A stretch of DNA of 64,000 nucleotides from Sphingosinithalassobacter tenebrarum. GTDB taxonomy: Bacteria > Pseudomonadota > Alphaproteobacteria > Sphingomonadales > Sphingomonadaceae. The stretch spans positions 2,387,001-2,451,000 of the forward strand of contig NZ_CP049109.1 in the NCBI RefSeq assembly GCF_011057975.1, given 5' to 3'. Shown piece by piece: positions 33,020 to 43,008 of this stretch. How positions within the stretch are numbered: the stretch's first letter is position 1; every line of letters begins with the position of its first letter. The translations under genes were made by a program, and so were the position numbers. The notes under the pieces were generated by a model. The model searched no databases. It was given only the letters and a program-made list of their open reading frames with translations, and had not been told where the DNA came from.

Positions 33020-34954
33020 ATGCTCAGAGTTTTCCGCAACATCACCAAGTCGCGCATCGGCCTGATCGTGGTGTTCATCGTCCTCGGCATCATTGCGCTG
33101 GCATTCGCCGCCGCCGACATCACCGGAATCGGTGGAATCGGTCGCGGATCGGGTGCCGTCGTCGCGCGCGTGGGCGATCGCGAGATCACCGAGAAAGAGC
33201 TGAAGGATCGTGTTCAGATCGCGATCGACAATCTGCGCCGTCGCGGACAGACGGTGACGATGGAGCAGTTCCTTGCCGCGGGCGGGCTCGAACGCGCGCT
33301 CGACCAGATCATCAGTTCGGCGGCGGCGGAGCAGTTCGCGCGCCGGCACGGCATCCAGGTCAGCCGTCGCCTGATCGACGGTGTGATCGCCAGCAACACC
33401 GCCTTTCAGGGCCCGGACGGAAAGTTCGACCAGCAGACCTATGAGACGCTGCTCGCGCGGGAACGCATCTCCGAGGCCGATTTGCGTGCCGACCTGCGTG
33501 CCGGCGCCTATACCGACTGGCTGATCGGGCCGACGTCGAATGCCGGCCAGGCGCCGATGGCGCTGGCCGCGCCCTATGCCGCGCTGATGACCGAGGAACG
33601 CAAGGGCGCGATCGCCTTCATCCCGATGCTGGCGATGGACCCGGGCGAGGAACCGACCGACGAACAGGTCGCCGAATTCTACGAACAGAACAAGCAGCGC
33701 TACACCATCCCCGAGCGCCGCGTGATCCGCTATGCCGAAGTCTCGCCCGAAACGCTCGAGGATCGCACCCGGGCGACCGATGAGGAAATCCAGCAGGCCT
33801 ATCGCGCCGCGGGCGACCGCTTCGCGGCGACCGAGAAACGCTCGGTCGATCAGCTGATCGTCGGCGATCAGGAAAGCGCCGCGCGCATTGCCGAGGCCGT
33901 GAAGGGCGGCCAGTCGATCGCCGCCGCGGCCCGGGCCGAAGGGCTCGAACCGCGTTCGTTCGATTCGGTGACTCGCGAGGCGCTCGCCGAGGAAACCTCC
34001 GACGAAGTGGCGCAGGCGGTGTTCGCCGCTGATGCGAACAGCGCGGTCGGCCCGATCCGGTCCCCGCTCGGCTGGCAGGTGCTGCGTGTCTCCTCGGTCG
34101 AACAGGTCGCCGCGCGTTCGATCGCGGACGTGCGCGACACGCTTGCCGAGGAAGTGCGCGGAAAGAAACTGGTCCAGGCCCTGGTCACCATGCGCGACGA
34201 GATCGGCGACGCGATCGCCGATGGCGGCACCTTCCAGGAAGTGCTCGGCGATACCGGGCTGGAAGCGACATCCACCGCGCCGCTGCTCGCCAATGGCCGC
34301 AACCCGGACGAACCGGAGGCCGAGCCCGACGAGGCGCTCCAGCCGCTGCTGAGCGCAGGCTTTCAGATGAGCGCCGATTCGGAGCCGCAGCTGGTGGCGA
34401 TCGACGACACGCATTTCGCCGTCATCACCGTCGCGAAAATCGTCCCCGCCACGCCGCGCCCGCTCGACGAAATCCGTGATCGCGTCGCGCGCGACTATCG
34501 CGTCGACAAGGCTGTCGCCAAGGCGCGCGAAGTCGCGGCGGAAGTGGTCGAGGCCGTGAAGGGCGGCAAGTCGCTGCGCGAGGCACTGGCCGCGACCGGC
34601 GAACGTTTGCCCCCGCCCAGCCCGATCGATACGACACGCGCGCGCATCGCACAGATGGGCGAACAGATCCCGCCGCCGGTGCAACTGCTATTCAACATGC
34701 AGCCGGGCACCGCGCGCCTGATCGAAGGCAACAGCCGCGAAGGCTATTATGTCGTCCATCTCGAGGCGATCGAACCGCATGATGCGAGTGAGGTCCCCGA
34801 GCTGGTCCAGGGCATGCACGGTTCGATCGCGCGCAGCATCGGCAACGAACTCGCCGGTCAGCTTATCGGCGCGCTGCAGCGTGACATCGGCGTTTCGCGC
34901 AATGCGGACGCGATCGCACGGGTGCGCCGCGACCTGACCAACCAGGGCAATTGA
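33020..34954 (+). CDS. PpiD-like periplasmic peptidyl-prolyl isomerase chaperone
   Basis: 644 residues from ATG 33020. One N-terminal membrane helix (IGLIVVFIVLGIIALAFAA, about 13-31) anchors a large periplasmic part. A SurA-N-like chaperone domain covers about 45-230 (VARVGDREITEKELKDRV). Parvulin-type segments are present around 250-370 (RYTIPERRVIRYAEVSPETL, SPLGWQVLRVSSVEQ) and further helical repeats to the end. The residues needed for strong isomerase activity are partly missing, as in E. coli PpiD, so it mainly acts as a chaperone at the Sec translocon. It is separated by only seven bases from trpE, so both are probably co-transcribed. Confidence 0.9.
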   Translation: MLRVFRNITKSRIGLIVVFIVLGIIALAFAAADITGIGGIGRGSGAVVARVGDREITEKELKDRVQIAIDNLRRRGQTVTMEQFLAAGGLERALDQIISSAAAEQFARRHGIQVSRRLIDGVIASNTAFQGPDGKFDQQTYETLLARERISEADLRADLRAGAYTDWLIGPTSNAGQAPMALAAPYAALMTEERKGAIAFIPMLAMDPGEEPTDEQVAEFYEQNKQRYTIPERRVIRYAEVSPETLEDRTRATDEEIQQAYRAAGDRFAATEKRSVDQLIVGDQESAARIAEAVKGGQSIAAAARAEGLEPRSFDSVTREALAEETSDEVAQAVFAADANSAVGPIRSPLGWQVLRVSSVEQVAARSIADVRDTLAEEVRGKKLVQALVTMRDEIGDAIADGGTFQEVLGDTGLEATSTAPLLANGRNPDEPEAEPDEALQPLLSAGFQMSADSEPQLVAIDDTHFAVITVAKIVPATPRPLDEIRDRVARDYRVDKAVAKAREVAAEVVEAVKGGKSLREALAATGERLPPPSPIDTTRARIAQMGEQIPPPVQLLFNMQPGTARLIEGNSREGYYVVHLEAIEPHDASEVPELVQGMHGSIARSIGNELAGQLIGALQRDIGVSRNADAIARVRRDLTNQGN

Positions 34955-34961
34955 CCGCGCG

Positions 34962-36467
34962 ATGATCGAAGGGGACCGCGCGGCCCGCGAGGCGCTCGGC
35001 CAGGGACGCCCGGCGCTGCTCTGGACCCGGCTGGTCGCCGACACCGAAACGCCGGTCGCCGCCGCGCTCAAGCTGATCGAGCCGGGGCGCGGCGACTTCC
35101 TCCTTGAATCGGTCGAGGGCGGATCGGTGCGCGGGCGGCACAGCTTTATCGGGCTCGCCCCCGATCTCGTCTTCCGCGCGATCGGCAACGATGCCGCGAT
35201 CAACGCGCACTGGCGCACCGATCGCGAGGCATTCGTACCGTGCGAACAGCCCGCGCTTGCCGCGCTGCGCGAACTCGTCGCGCAATGCCGGATGGACGTC
35301 CCGCCCGAATTGCCGCGCGCGCTTGCCTGCCTTGTCGGCTATTTCGGCTATGAGACCGTCGGACTGGTCGAAAAGCTGCCCCGCCCGCCCGCCAATCCGA
35401 TCGACGTGCCGGACATGATGTTCGTGCGCCCGACGGTGCTGCTGGTGATCGACCGGCTCGCCGACGCGCTGTTCGTCGTCAGTCCGGTCTGGCCCGGTTC
35501 GGGCGATCCTGACGCCGCGATCGCGGCGGGCCATGACCGCATCGAGGCCACGATCGCGCGCCTTCACAGCACGCCGCTGCCCGCACCCGTTCGGATCGAC
35601 GAAGCGCCCGACGTCGCGCTCGAACCGGTGCTGCCGCCGGGCCGCTATGGCGAAATGGTCGCCGCGGCGAAGGAATATATCGCGGCGGGCGACATTTTTC
35701 AGGTGGTGCTGGCGCAGCGCTTCACGACGCCCTTCCCGCTGCCGCCGTTCGAACTCTATCGCGCGCTGCGCCGCGTGAACCCCTCGCCCTTCCTCTATCA
35801 TCTCGACCTGCCGGGCTTTTCGCTGACCGGATCGAGCCCCGAAATCCTCGTTCGCGTCCGCGACGGCGAAGTCACCATCCGCCCGATCGCGGGCACGCGC
35901 CCGCGCGGCGCCACCGCCGCCGAGGACGCGGCGAACCGCGCCAGCCTGCTCGCCGATCCCAAGGAATGCGCAGAGCATCTGATGCTGCTCGATCTCGGCC
36001 GCAACGATGTCGGCCGTGTCGCAAGCGCGGGCAGCGTGACCGTCACCGATCGCTACACGGTCGAATTCTACAGCCATGTCATGCACATCGTGTCGAATGT
36101 CGTCGGGCAGCTGCGCGACGATCAGGACGCGCTCGACGCGCTGTTCGCGGGCTTCCCCGCAGGCACGGTGTCCGGCGCGCCCAAGGTGCGGGCGTGCCAG
36201 ATCATCGCCGAACTGGAGGCCGAAACGCGCGGCGCCTATGCCGGCGGCGTCGGCTATTTCTCGCCCGACGGATCGATGGACAGCTGCATCGTCCTGCGCA
36301 CCGCATTGGTGAAGGACGGCACGATGCACGTTCAGGCCGGTGCCGGCATCGTCGCCGACAGCGAAGCGGCGTACGAACAGCGCGAATGCGAAGCCAAGGC
36401 CGGCGCCCTCCTCGCCGCGGCGCGCGAGGCGCTGCGTCAGGCCGCGGAGCCCGGCTTCGGGCAATAA
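34962..36467 (+). CDS. trpE: Anthranilate synthase component I
   Basis: 501 residues. The N-terminal regulatory region holds the tryptophan-binding motif LLESVEGG. The chorismate-binding domain has AAKEYIAAGDIFQVVLAQRF, the SGSSPEIL-type block (LTGSSPEILVRV), IAGTRPRG, and E-x-x-M-x-x-D-L-x-R-N-D (EHLMLLDLGRNDVGRV), ending with GYFSPDGSMDSCIVLRTA. It makes anthranilate from chorismate using ammonia from TrpG. Tryptophan feedback is expected because the effector motif is intact. trpG lies 1.8 kb downstream after three unrelated genes. Confidence 0.96.
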   Translation: MIEGDRAAREALGQGRPALLWTRLVADTETPVAAALKLIEPGRGDFLLESVEGGSVRGRHSFIGLAPDLVFRAIGNDAAINAHWRTDREAFVPCEQPALAALRELVAQCRMDVPPELPRALACLVGYFGYETVGLVEKLPRPPANPIDVPDMMFVRPTVLLVIDRLADALFVVSPVWPGSGDPDAAIAAGHDRIEATIARLHSTPLPAPVRIDEAPDVALEPVLPPGRYGEMVAAAKEYIAAGDIFQVVLAQRFTTPFPLPPFELYRALRRVNPSPFLYHLDLPGFSLTGSSPEILVRVRDGEVTIRPIAGTRPRGATAAEDAANRASLLADPKECAEHLMLLDLGRNDVGRVASAGSVTVTDRYTVEFYSHVMHIVSNVVGQLRDDQDALDALFAGFPAGTVSGAPKVRACQIIAELEAETRGAYAGGVGYFSPDGSMDSCIVLRTALVKDGTMHVQAGAGIVADSEAAYEQRECEAKAGALLAAAREALRQAAEPGFGQ

Positions 36468-36547
36468 GCCGAAGCTTCATTATTTCGCAGACAAGCCGCG
36501 TGAACTCGGTCTAGAAACAGGCTCCTCTCCCGTTTCGGAATGTCGTC

Positions 36548-36880
36548 ATGCTGATCGCCTCCCTTTTGATACTCGCCACCCAGGACGCCGCAGCCGCCGC
36601 CACGCCGATCGATCAGGCGAAGTGGATCACCGCCGCGCAATATCCGCAGGGCGCCCGCGACGCCGGCGAAGAAGGCACGGTCGGCTATGTCCTGCTGGTC
36701 GATGCCGAGGGTAAGGTCACGAACTGCGCGATTTCGCGCCCGACCCGCTCCTGGCGTCTCGACACCGCCACCTGCCGCATCCTGCGCGAACGCGCCCGCT
36801 TCACGCCCGCGCGCGATGCGCAGGGCCGCGCCGTGCCCGGCCGCTTTGAAGGCGCCTTCACCTGGCAACTGGCGCGCTAG
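36548..36880 (+). CDS. TonB C-terminal domain-like periplasmic protein
   Basis: 110 residues with a signal-like N-terminus (MLIASLLILATQDAAAAA). The rest resembles a TonB C-terminal domain: YPQGARDAGEEGTVGYVLLVDAEGKVTNCAISRPTRSWRLDTATCRILRERARFTPARDAQG. It has no membrane-spanning anchor and no proline-rich linker, so it is not a full energy transducer; such stand-alone domains are common in sphingomonads. Its two cysteines (NCAIS, ATCRIL) may form a disulfide. Function not known beyond the domain. Confidence 0.75.
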   Translation: MLIASLLILATQDAAAAATPIDQAKWITAAQYPQGARDAGEEGTVGYVLLVDAEGKVTNCAISRPTRSWRLDTATCRILRERARFTPARDAQGRAVPGRFEGAFTWQLAR

Positions 36881-36962
36881 GGCCGCGAGCGAAGCGGCGC
36901 GTCAATCCCCGCGAAAACGAGGATGCGGCCTCTTCCCGCGTCTCGGATCGACTCCGCGCCCC

Positions 36963-37382
36963 TTACGGCACCTGCGACTGGCGCTGTTCCTCTTCGAGCC
37001 GTTCCTGCGCCCATTGGCGGAGCATTTCGCGCGTGCAGCCGCTCTGCCCGCCCATGCCGATCGTCGAACACCCGCCCGGCAGGCTGGCGCGATTGACTTC
37101 CTCGATCACTTCGACGCGGCGAACCCAGCTCGTGCTCGCGCCGGTCTGGTCATGCTCGCGAAACCGCTCGGGGATGCGATAGGGCGACTCCGCGCTCTCC
37201 GCGCAGACGACGATCTCGTCCTCGGATTGCGGCGGCGGGCATTCCGCGTCGCCATAGAGGATGACGTTGCGGATACGCGTCGGCACTTGCTCCACCGTTT
37301 CCTGCCCGGCGGCGTCCTGTCCCGGGACATCCTGCGCGGGGGCCAGCAGCAGCGCGGCCAGCGAAAGCGATACCAAACTCAT
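36963..37382 (-). CDS. Secreted hypothetical protein
   Basis: 139 residues from ATG 37382, where GGAGG sits five bases upstream; the TTG four codons earlier is not the start. The N-terminus MSLVSLSLAALLLAPAQDVPGQ is a signal peptide. The mature part has RIRNVILYGDAECPPPQSEDEIVVCAESAESPYRIPERFRE, with paired cysteines, then CSTIGMGGQSGCTREM, and ends in a charged helix. Similar small exported proteins with a YGD-x-x-CPP motif recur in sphingomonads, but I know no function. It is convergent to the TonB-like gene. Confidence 0.65.
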   Translation of the reverse strand: MSLVSLSLAALLLAPAQDVPGQDAAGQETVEQVPTRIRNVILYGDAECPPPQSEDEIVVCAESAESPYRIPERFREHDQTGASTSWVRRVEVIEEVNRASLPGGCSTIGMGGQSGCTREMLRQWAQERLEEEQRQSQVP

Positions 37383-37460
37383 TCGATCCTCCAATCGGCC
37401 CCGGTTCCCGGCCGGCCATGAGTGCTTGGCGTGGCACTGTGGCGGCGCTAGGGCAAGGCC

Positions 37461-38273
37461 ATGTCATCACGCGCCACCGGGATGCGCCGTTCCCCCAAAT
37501 GGCAACGAACGCTGTGGATGCCGGTTTTGCTGGCTCTGCTCTCCGGCTGCAATGCGGATGATTCCGCATCGCGCACCGGTGGTTCCGCGATCGATCGCGC
37601 CTGCGAGCCGGTGACGTTCGAAGGCACGCCCTTCACTGTCTGCCATGCGATACGCGACAAGCACCGCATCCGCCTGGTCGATCGCGATGCCGATGGCAAT
37701 CCGATGCGGGACTTTCCCCCGCTCGAAGCACGGCTCGGCGCCGACTGGCCGCGCATCGCCTTCGCCATGAACGCGGGCATGTTCAACGAAGACGGCGCGC
37801 CGATCGGCTATTATGTCGAGGCCGGCAACCAGACCAAGCCGCTCAACCGCCGCGAAGGGCCGGGCAATTTCCACTTGCTCCCCAACGGCGTCTTCTGGGG
37901 CAATGCCAAGGGCTGGCACGTCACCGAAACCGAGGCCTTCGCCGCCGACCGCCCCGAATTTCCCGATTTCGCCACGCAATCCGGCCCGATGCTGGTGATC
38001 GACGGCAGGCTTCACCCAGAATTCAGCGAAAACGGCGTGTCGCAGCTCATCCGCAACGGCGTCGGCGTCGACGAAAAGGGCGACGCATGGTTCGCGATCA
38101 GCGAGGCGCCGGTGTCCTTCGGCCGCTTCGCCCGCCTGTTTCGCGACCGGCTGGATTGTCCCGACGCATTGTTCCTCGACGGTCAGGTCTCGCGCCTGTG
38201 GGACCCGCCCGGCAATCGCCGCCTGCCCGGCGCGCTGATCGGCCCGATTGTCGTCGTGACGCAGAAGGAGTAG
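37461..38273 (+). CDS. Phosphodiester glycosidase (NAGPA-like) family lipoprotein
   Basis: 270 residues with a basic lead and a lipoprotein signal ending in LLSGC. The body matches the phosphodiester glycosidase family: [24 protein letters not shown] (substrate loop), [29 protein letters not shown], and [26 protein letters not shown] near the end. NAGPA removes N-acetylglucosamine from phosphodiesters in eukaryotes. Bacterial members probably trim phosphodiester-linked sugars on polysaccharides, but substrates are unknown. It runs directly into trpG with ten bases between, so it is transcribed with trpG. Confidence 0.85.
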   Translation: MSSRATGMRRSPKWQRTLWMPVLLALLSGCNADDSASRTGGSAIDRACEPVTFEGTPFTVCHAIRDKHRIRLVDRDADGNPMRDFPPLEARLGADWPRIAFAMNAGMFNEDGAPIGYYVEAGNQTKPLNRREGPGNFHLLPNGVFWGNAKGWHVTETEAFAADRPEFPDFATQSGPMLVIDGRLHPEFSENGVSQLIRNGVGVDEKGDAWFAISEAPVSFGRFARLFRDRLDCPDALFLDGQVSRLWDPPGNRRLPGALIGPIVVVTQKE

Positions 38274-38283
38274 CGCTGGCGCC

Positions 38284-38868
38284 ATGATCCTCGTCATCGA
38301 CAATTACGATAGCTTCACCTGGAACCTGGTCCATTACCTGATGGAGCTGGGCACCGAGGTAAAGGTCGTCCGCAACGACGCGCTAACCGCCGCCGAGGCG
38401 CTGGCAAGCAATGCGCAGGCCTTCCTCATCTCGCCCGGCCCATGCACGCCGAACGAAGCGGGCATCAGCCTCGATCTCGTCGCCGCCTGCGCCGATGCGG
38501 GCAAGCCGCTGCTCGGCGTGTGCCTCGGCCATCAGGCGATCGGCCAGCATTTCGGCGGCACCGTGAAACGCGGCGGGCTGATGCACGGCAAGACATGCCC
38601 GGTCGAACATGACGGGACGGGGCTGTTCGCGGGCCTCCCCTCGCCCTTCACCGCGACCCGCTATCACTCGCTGATCGTCGAGGACATTCCCGAGGAACTG
38701 ATCGTCAACGCCACCGCCGACGACGCCAGCGTCATGGGCTTCCGCCACCGCGACCTGCCGATCCACGGCGTCCAGTTTCACCCGGAAAGCATCGCCACCC
38801 AGCACGGGCATGCGATGCTGGCGAATTTCCTGAAGGCGGCGGGGATCGGGGCCGAGGTTGTGGGGTGA
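38284..38868 (+). CDS. trpG: Anthranilate synthase component II (glutamine amidotransferase)
   Basis: 194 residues. Class I amidotransferase: nucleophile Cys80 (GVCLGHQ), with His166 and Glu168 (FHPES), and the oxyanion region [11 protein letters not shown] (50-60). It provides ammonia to TrpE and may also serve PabB for folate, since only one such gene is seen here. In relatives trpG directly precedes trpD-trpC; here a 4.3-kb stretch containing a nuclease gene and two other genes separates it from trpD. The downstream 240 bases are non-coding. Confidence 0.96.
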   Translation: MILVIDNYDSFTWNLVHYLMELGTEVKVVRNDALTAAEALASNAQAFLISPGPCTPNEAGISLDLVAACADAGKPLLGVCLGHQAIGQHFGGTVKRGGLMHGKTCPVEHDGTGLFAGLPSPFTATRYHSLIVEDIPEELIVNATADDASVMGFRHRDLPIHGVQFHPESIATQHGHAMLANFLKAAGIGAEVVG

Positions 38869-39108
38869 GGGCTTGGGGTTGTTGGGGGGGGGAGTCGGCT
38901 GCTTTGCGAATAATCGCGGTTATCGAGGCCTCTCCACAGTTCGCCTGAAAGCGGACATGCTTGCCGATAGGTCTCATAGGCCGAATCTGGGGACTTACCT
39001 GCCGGTCAGTGCGGCAACGAGGAACGCCCGCTTGTGCCAACACCGGCCATTGGGCAGTAGCCAAAGCGCATTGGCGACGCTAGAACAGGTCGGGAACAAG
39101 GGGGCATT

Positions 39109-41028
39109 ATGCTGCTTAAGACGGTTCATGTTCAGCACTTCAAGCACGTTCTTGATTCAACCGAGGTCGCAATTCAGCCAGACGTTACCTGTTTGGTGGG
39201 CAAGAATGAGTCAGGTAAAACCGCCTTTCTTGAAGCACTTCGTCGCCTGAACCCCGCCCAAGGTAACGTCGATTTCAACATCGGTCGCCACTACCCCGCA
39301 TGGCTGGAAAAGACTCATCGCCGCCAGGGTAAAGACCTAGAGCTAGTCCAGCCCATCGAAGCGACTTTCGAGTTGCAGGATGCCGACAAGGCCGCCGTCA
39401 GCGCGGTATTTGGCGAAGGTGTGCTCACCTCTGACGCATTCACGCTAAGCCGCAAATATGACAACGGGCAGCTTTACACCTACAAGGCGGACGAAGCTAA
39501 GGCAGTCGCCAATCTTCTTGCCGACCTAGACCTGCCCAAGAGCGTGACGGAAACTACAAAGAGCATCACGACTTTTGCCTCGTTGCTCTCCGCTGCTGAG
39601 AAGCTCACCGCCAACGAAGAAGACGAGCAAATCAAGGCTTCTGGAGAGGCGATTACTGCCAAGGTGACAGCGGCTCTTGGTAAGGGCCTCGATTTCAGAG
39701 CCAAGATGCGCGCAATCCTCAAGACGCGCATTCCCAAGTTCTTCTATTATGCCGAGTACAGCCGCCTTCCCGGCATCGTCAAAATTCGGGAGTTGCTGGA
39801 AGCGGACGAAGACACCCTTGATGTAGATCTGGCGACGGCGCGTTCGCTGCTGAGTATGGCTGGCGCAGACGACGACTATCTGCTCGACCCGGAGTACGAA
39901 ACCCGGAAGCGGGAGCTGGAAAACGTCGCTAACGCCATCACGCAGGATGTGCTGACCTATTGGACGACCAATACCGATCTTCGCGTTCTCATAGACATTA
40001 CGCAGAAGACGGAAGCCCGGCAGAACGGCAATCATGCAGTGCTCGATGAAATGCACGTGCGAATGTACGACAACCGGCACATGCTTTCCCTGCCGTTTGA
40101 CGAGCGATCATCTGGCTTCCAGTGGTTTTTCTCGTTTCTGTCGGCATTTTCGCGGTACGAGTATGACGATACGCCGGTCATCATATTGCTTGATGAACCC
40201 GGCCTTGGCCTACACGCGCGCGCCCAAAAGGATTTCCTCCGCTTCATTGACGAGCGGTTGGCGAAGCGATGCCAGGTCATTTACAGCACACACTCCCCCT
40301 TCATGGTCCAGCCCGGCCTGCTAGAGCGGGCGCGGGTCGTCGAAGATAAGGGTCGCGAGACGGGCTCGGTCATTTCCTCAGACGTGCTGACGAACGACCC
40401 CGATACCTTGTTCCCCCTGCAAGGTGCCCTTGGTTACGATATCGCGCAGCACCTCCTGATCGCCCAAGACAACCTTGTCGTGGAGGGGCCTTCCGACCTT
40501 GCCTACATGTCAACTATCTCGGCCCACTTGAAGGAGAACGGGCGAACCGGGCTCGACGATCGCTGGGCAATAATCCCGGTCGGTGGGGCCGACACGATCC
40601 TTACCTTTGTCGCACTTTTGGGCATCCATCTGGACGTGACGGTGCTGGTTGATGCCCGGAAGGAGGGACACCAGCGGCTCGCGACCTTGGCGCAGAACGG
40701 CTTCTTGAGTGCAACGCGGATTGTTACAGTCGGTGAGCTCCTGAACCGGAAAGCGGCAGACATTGAAGACCTCTTCACCGCTGCCGACTACCTTCTCCTT
40801 TACAACGCTGCATTCGGTAAAAGCATCGCGGAAGGGGACCTGAAAGGCACTGATCCGCTGGTGCGGAAGATCGCGCGCCTAGAGGAAGTTGATCGGTTCG
40901 ACCACAACCGGCCAGCCGACAGGTTCTTGCGTGATAAGGCGACCTTCCTTCCTCAGCTCTCGAGCACCACGCTCGACAACTTTGAGAAGCTCTTCGTCCG
41001 CATCAACGATACCCTGACCAAGCGTTAG
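39109..41028 (+). CDS. OLD-like ATPase-TOPRIM nuclease (putative defence gene)
   Basis: 639 residues. The ABC-type ATPase has Walker A GKNESGKT (31-38), a signature-like SSGFQWFFSF (334-343), Walker B VIILLDEPG (357-365, Asp362/Glu363), D-loop residues LHARAQ and H-loop His395 (STHSPFMV). It is interrupted by a coiled middle segment. A C-terminal TOPRIM domain has Glu459 (LVVEGPSD) and Asp515 (VTVLVDARKEGHQ), where the usual DxD is D-A-R. This is the architecture of the OLD family (phage P2 Old, GajA). No UvrD-like GajB partner is near, so it resembles a class 1, stand-alone OLD protein. GC is lower than in trpG and trpD, and it divides the trp cluster. No disruption is visible. Confidence 0.87.
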   Translation: MLLKTVHVQHFKHVLDSTEVAIQPDVTCLVGKNESGKTAFLEALRRLNPAQGNVDFNIGRHYPAWLEKTHRRQGKDLELVQPIEATFELQDADKAAVSAVFGEGVLTSDAFTLSRKYDNGQLYTYKADEAKAVANLLADLDLPKSVTETTKSITTFASLLSAAEKLTANEEDEQIKASGEAITAKVTAALGKGLDFRAKMRAILKTRIPKFFYYAEYSRLPGIVKIRELLEADEDTLDVDLATARSLLSMAGADDDYLLDPEYETRKRELENVANAITQDVLTYWTTNTDLRVLIDITQKTEARQNGNHAVLDEMHVRMYDNRHMLSLPFDERSSGFQWFFSFLSAFSRYEYDDTPVIILLDEPGLGLHARAQKDFLRFIDERLAKRCQVIYSTHSPFMVQPGLLERARVVEDKGRETGSVISSDVLTNDPDTLFPLQGALGYDIAQHLLIAQDNLVVEGPSDLAYMSTISAHLKENGRTGLDDRWAIIPVGGADTILTFVALLGIHLDVTVLVDARKEGHQRLATLAQNGFLSATRIVTVGELLNRKAADIEDLFTAADYLLLYNAAFGKSIAEGDLKGTDPLVRKIARLEEVDRFDHNRPADRFLRDKATFLPQLSSTTLDNFEKLFVRINDTLTKR

Positions 41029-41254
41029 GCGCGAACGAGTGGGCCGGTTTTGCGCATGAGCGGACATTCAGACCATCGTGTCGCAATGGCGCATTGTGGG
41101 TCGGAAATGGACACGGACGTTGCTACAGCCGAATGTCAGCTTCGCTCAATCCGGTGACCAAGAACAGACAGTCCGAAACCGGCCCAGTTTCCGTCATACC
41201 GACTATATGCGTCGACAGACCCCCACCCACATCCAGCGCCCCCACCACCCCCTC

Positions 41255-41728
41255 TCACCACAGCATCGGCCGCGCCACCATCAGCCAGAAAACCCCCATC
41301 AGCCCCAGAAACGCCGGCCAGCCGAGCAGGAACCACAGCCGCATCGTCCGCCGATATTCCGGCCCGAGCGGCGCGCCGCTGTCGGCCGCTTCCTGCGCCA
41401 GCCGCTGGGCCCTGATCTGCAGCCACACCACCGGCGCCCAGCACAGGAACGCCAGCGCATAGAGGCCATAGGTCACGATCAGCCACGGCTCGAACAGCGA
41501 ATATCCGGTCAGGTGAATGAGCGCGATGCCGCTCACCGGCTGCACCAGCCCGCTCGTCCCGGTGAAGATCCAGTCCGCGCGCACCACCATCCGGCCGACC
41601 CGCGCGATCAGCGCCGGATCGCCGCTCAGATGCGCGTTCCAGAAATACCAGGCCGTCCCCGCGCCGAACCCGAACAGCACGGTGCTGCTGACGATGTGCA
41701 GCCATTTGACGAGCAGATAGAGCTCCAT
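41255..41728 (-). CDS. DUF2269 family membrane protein
   Basis: 157 residues with four membrane helices: LYLLVKWLHIVSSTVLFGFGAG, WIFTGTSGLVQPVSGIALIHL, WLIVTYGLYALAFLCWAPVVW and MRLWFLLGWPAFLGLMGVFWLM. The KWLHI(V/L)S-S segment and a conserved histidine are DUF2269 features. Function unknown. Its ATG shares one base with the stop of the upstream SDR gene, so the two are coupled. Such pairs are common in sphingomonads, suggesting a shared membrane-redox role that has not been tested. Confidence 0.85.
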   Translation of the reverse strand: MELYLLVKWLHIVSSTVLFGFGAGTAWYFWNAHLSGDPALIARVGRMVVRADWIFTGTSGLVQPVSGIALIHLTGYSLFEPWLIVTYGLYALAFLCWAPVVWLQIRAQRLAQEAADSGAPLGPEYRRTMRLWFLLGWPAFLGLMGVFWLMVARPMLW

Positions 41729-43008
41729 CACCTCTTGTCCCCGATCACGCCATGCACTGCGATCGCCACCATGACCGGCAGGTTCTTGAGGAGAGGCCCG
41801 AGCGGATCGAGCCACAGCTGCGGCAGCGCAAACCCGATCACCAGCGTATAGCCCGCCACCACCGCAAGCTGGATCAGCGCGCCGCGCGCCGCCGATCGCC
41901 CGAACAGCAGATAGCCCGCAATAGCGATGTCGAGCAGACTGCTGCCATAGCGCAGCGGATCGGCCAGCGCCCGCGGCAGCCCCAGCGCATCCACCAGCTC
42001 GCCCGTCCGAGCCGCGCCATAAGCGACGCCCAGCCATGCCGAAGCCAGCCACATCAGCACCAGCACCGCGCGCAGCAGCGGCGCGAGGAAGAACAGCCGC
42101 GCATGCCAGCGATCCTGCACCTGCGCGGGCCGATCGCGCAGCGCCGTATCGAGCCCGCGCGGCGCAAAGCCGATCGCATCGGCAAAGGCCGCGCTGTCGC
42201 CTGCATTCCCCGCCACCATCTGCACCAGGCTGTTGGTCGCGATCGGTCCGTCGCCCGCCATATCGCCGATCCGGCCGAACAGCCGCATGAGAGGCATCGG
42301 CACCGACACGAACCGCGCCCTGCCGAAGCCGAGCCAGCGCCGGTAGCGCGCCAGCAACTCGCGCAGCGTCATCGTTTCCGGCCCCACCGGTTCCAGCGTC
42401 GTGCGCGGCGGCACACCGCCTTCGCACGCGATCCGCACGGTCCGCGCCAGATCACGCGCATGGATCGGCGTGAAGGCGAAATCGCCCCTGCCCGGCAGGG
42501 TCATGGCAAAGGGCAGCCCCGCCATCCCGCGCATCAGCGAGGTCCCGCCATAGCTGCCGTCGCCATAGACCAAAGAGGGCCGCAGGATCGTCCAGTCGAG
42601 CGGCGCCTCGCGCAGCGCCGCCTCGCCAGCCAGCTTGGTCCGCGCATAATCGGTGGCGACATCCGCGCGCGCGCTGATCGCGGAAATCAGGACCACGCGC
42701 TTGACCCCGGCCCGCGCCGCCGCGCCATGCAGCGCACGCGGCATCGCGACATGCACCGCTTCCATCTCGCGCCCGCGCAACAGCCCGGCGGCGTTGACGA
42801 TCACGTCGACACCCGCCAGATGCGGCGCCCAGTCGGCTTCCGCCACTGCCTTCGCCAGATCGATCGAGATGAACCGGGCCTCGGGAAACGCCGCGCCGAG
42901 CGCGCCGGTTGCCCGCGCCACCCCGATCACATCATGCCCCGCGCCCAGCAGATCGGCGAGGATATGCCGCCCGATAAAGCCGCCCGCGCCAAGAACCAGA
43001 ATTCGCAT
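41728..43008 (-). CDS. SDR (NmrA/epimerase-like) protein fused to a DoxX-like membrane domain
   Basis: 426 residues. The N-terminal Rossmann domain (MRILVLGAGGFIGRHILADLLGAGHDV) holds the dinucleotide motif GxGGFIG. A central segment has DYARTKLAGEAAL, where the YxxxK of extended SDR enzymes is visible (Tyr and Lys in DYARTK). From about 310 to 426 there are four hydrophobic helices (LLRAVLVLMWLASAWLGVAYG and so on) resembling a DoxX-like domain. So it is an NAD(P)-dependent oxidoreductase tethered to the membrane. The start is ATG 43008; frames open further upstream are not coding. Divergent from trpD with about 140 bases between. Confidence 0.85.
   Translation of the reverse strand: MRILVLGAGGFIGRHILADLLGAGHDVIGVARATGALGAAFPEARFISIDLAKAVAEADWAPHLAGVDVIVNAAGLLRGREMEAVHVAMPRALHGAAARAGVKRVVLISAISARADVATDYARTKLAGEAALREAPLDWTILRPSLVYGDGSYGGTSLMRGMAGLPFAMTLPGRGDFAFTPIHARDLARTVRIACEGGVPPRTTLEPVGPETMTLRELLARYRRWLGFGRARFVSVPMPLMRLFGRIGDMAGDGPIATNSLVQMVAGNAGDSAAFADAIGFAPRGLDTALRDRPAQVQDRWHARLFFLAPLLRAVLVLMWLASAWLGVAYGAARTGELVDALGLPRALADPLRYGSSLLDIAIAGYLLFGRSAARGALIQLAVVAGYTLVIGFALPQLWLDPLGPLLKNLPVMVAIAVHGVIGDKR

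Noticed and set aside
39109-41028. Complete Gabija defence system
   Set aside because: Only the GajA-like part is present; no UvrD-type helicase gene lies within several kilobases.
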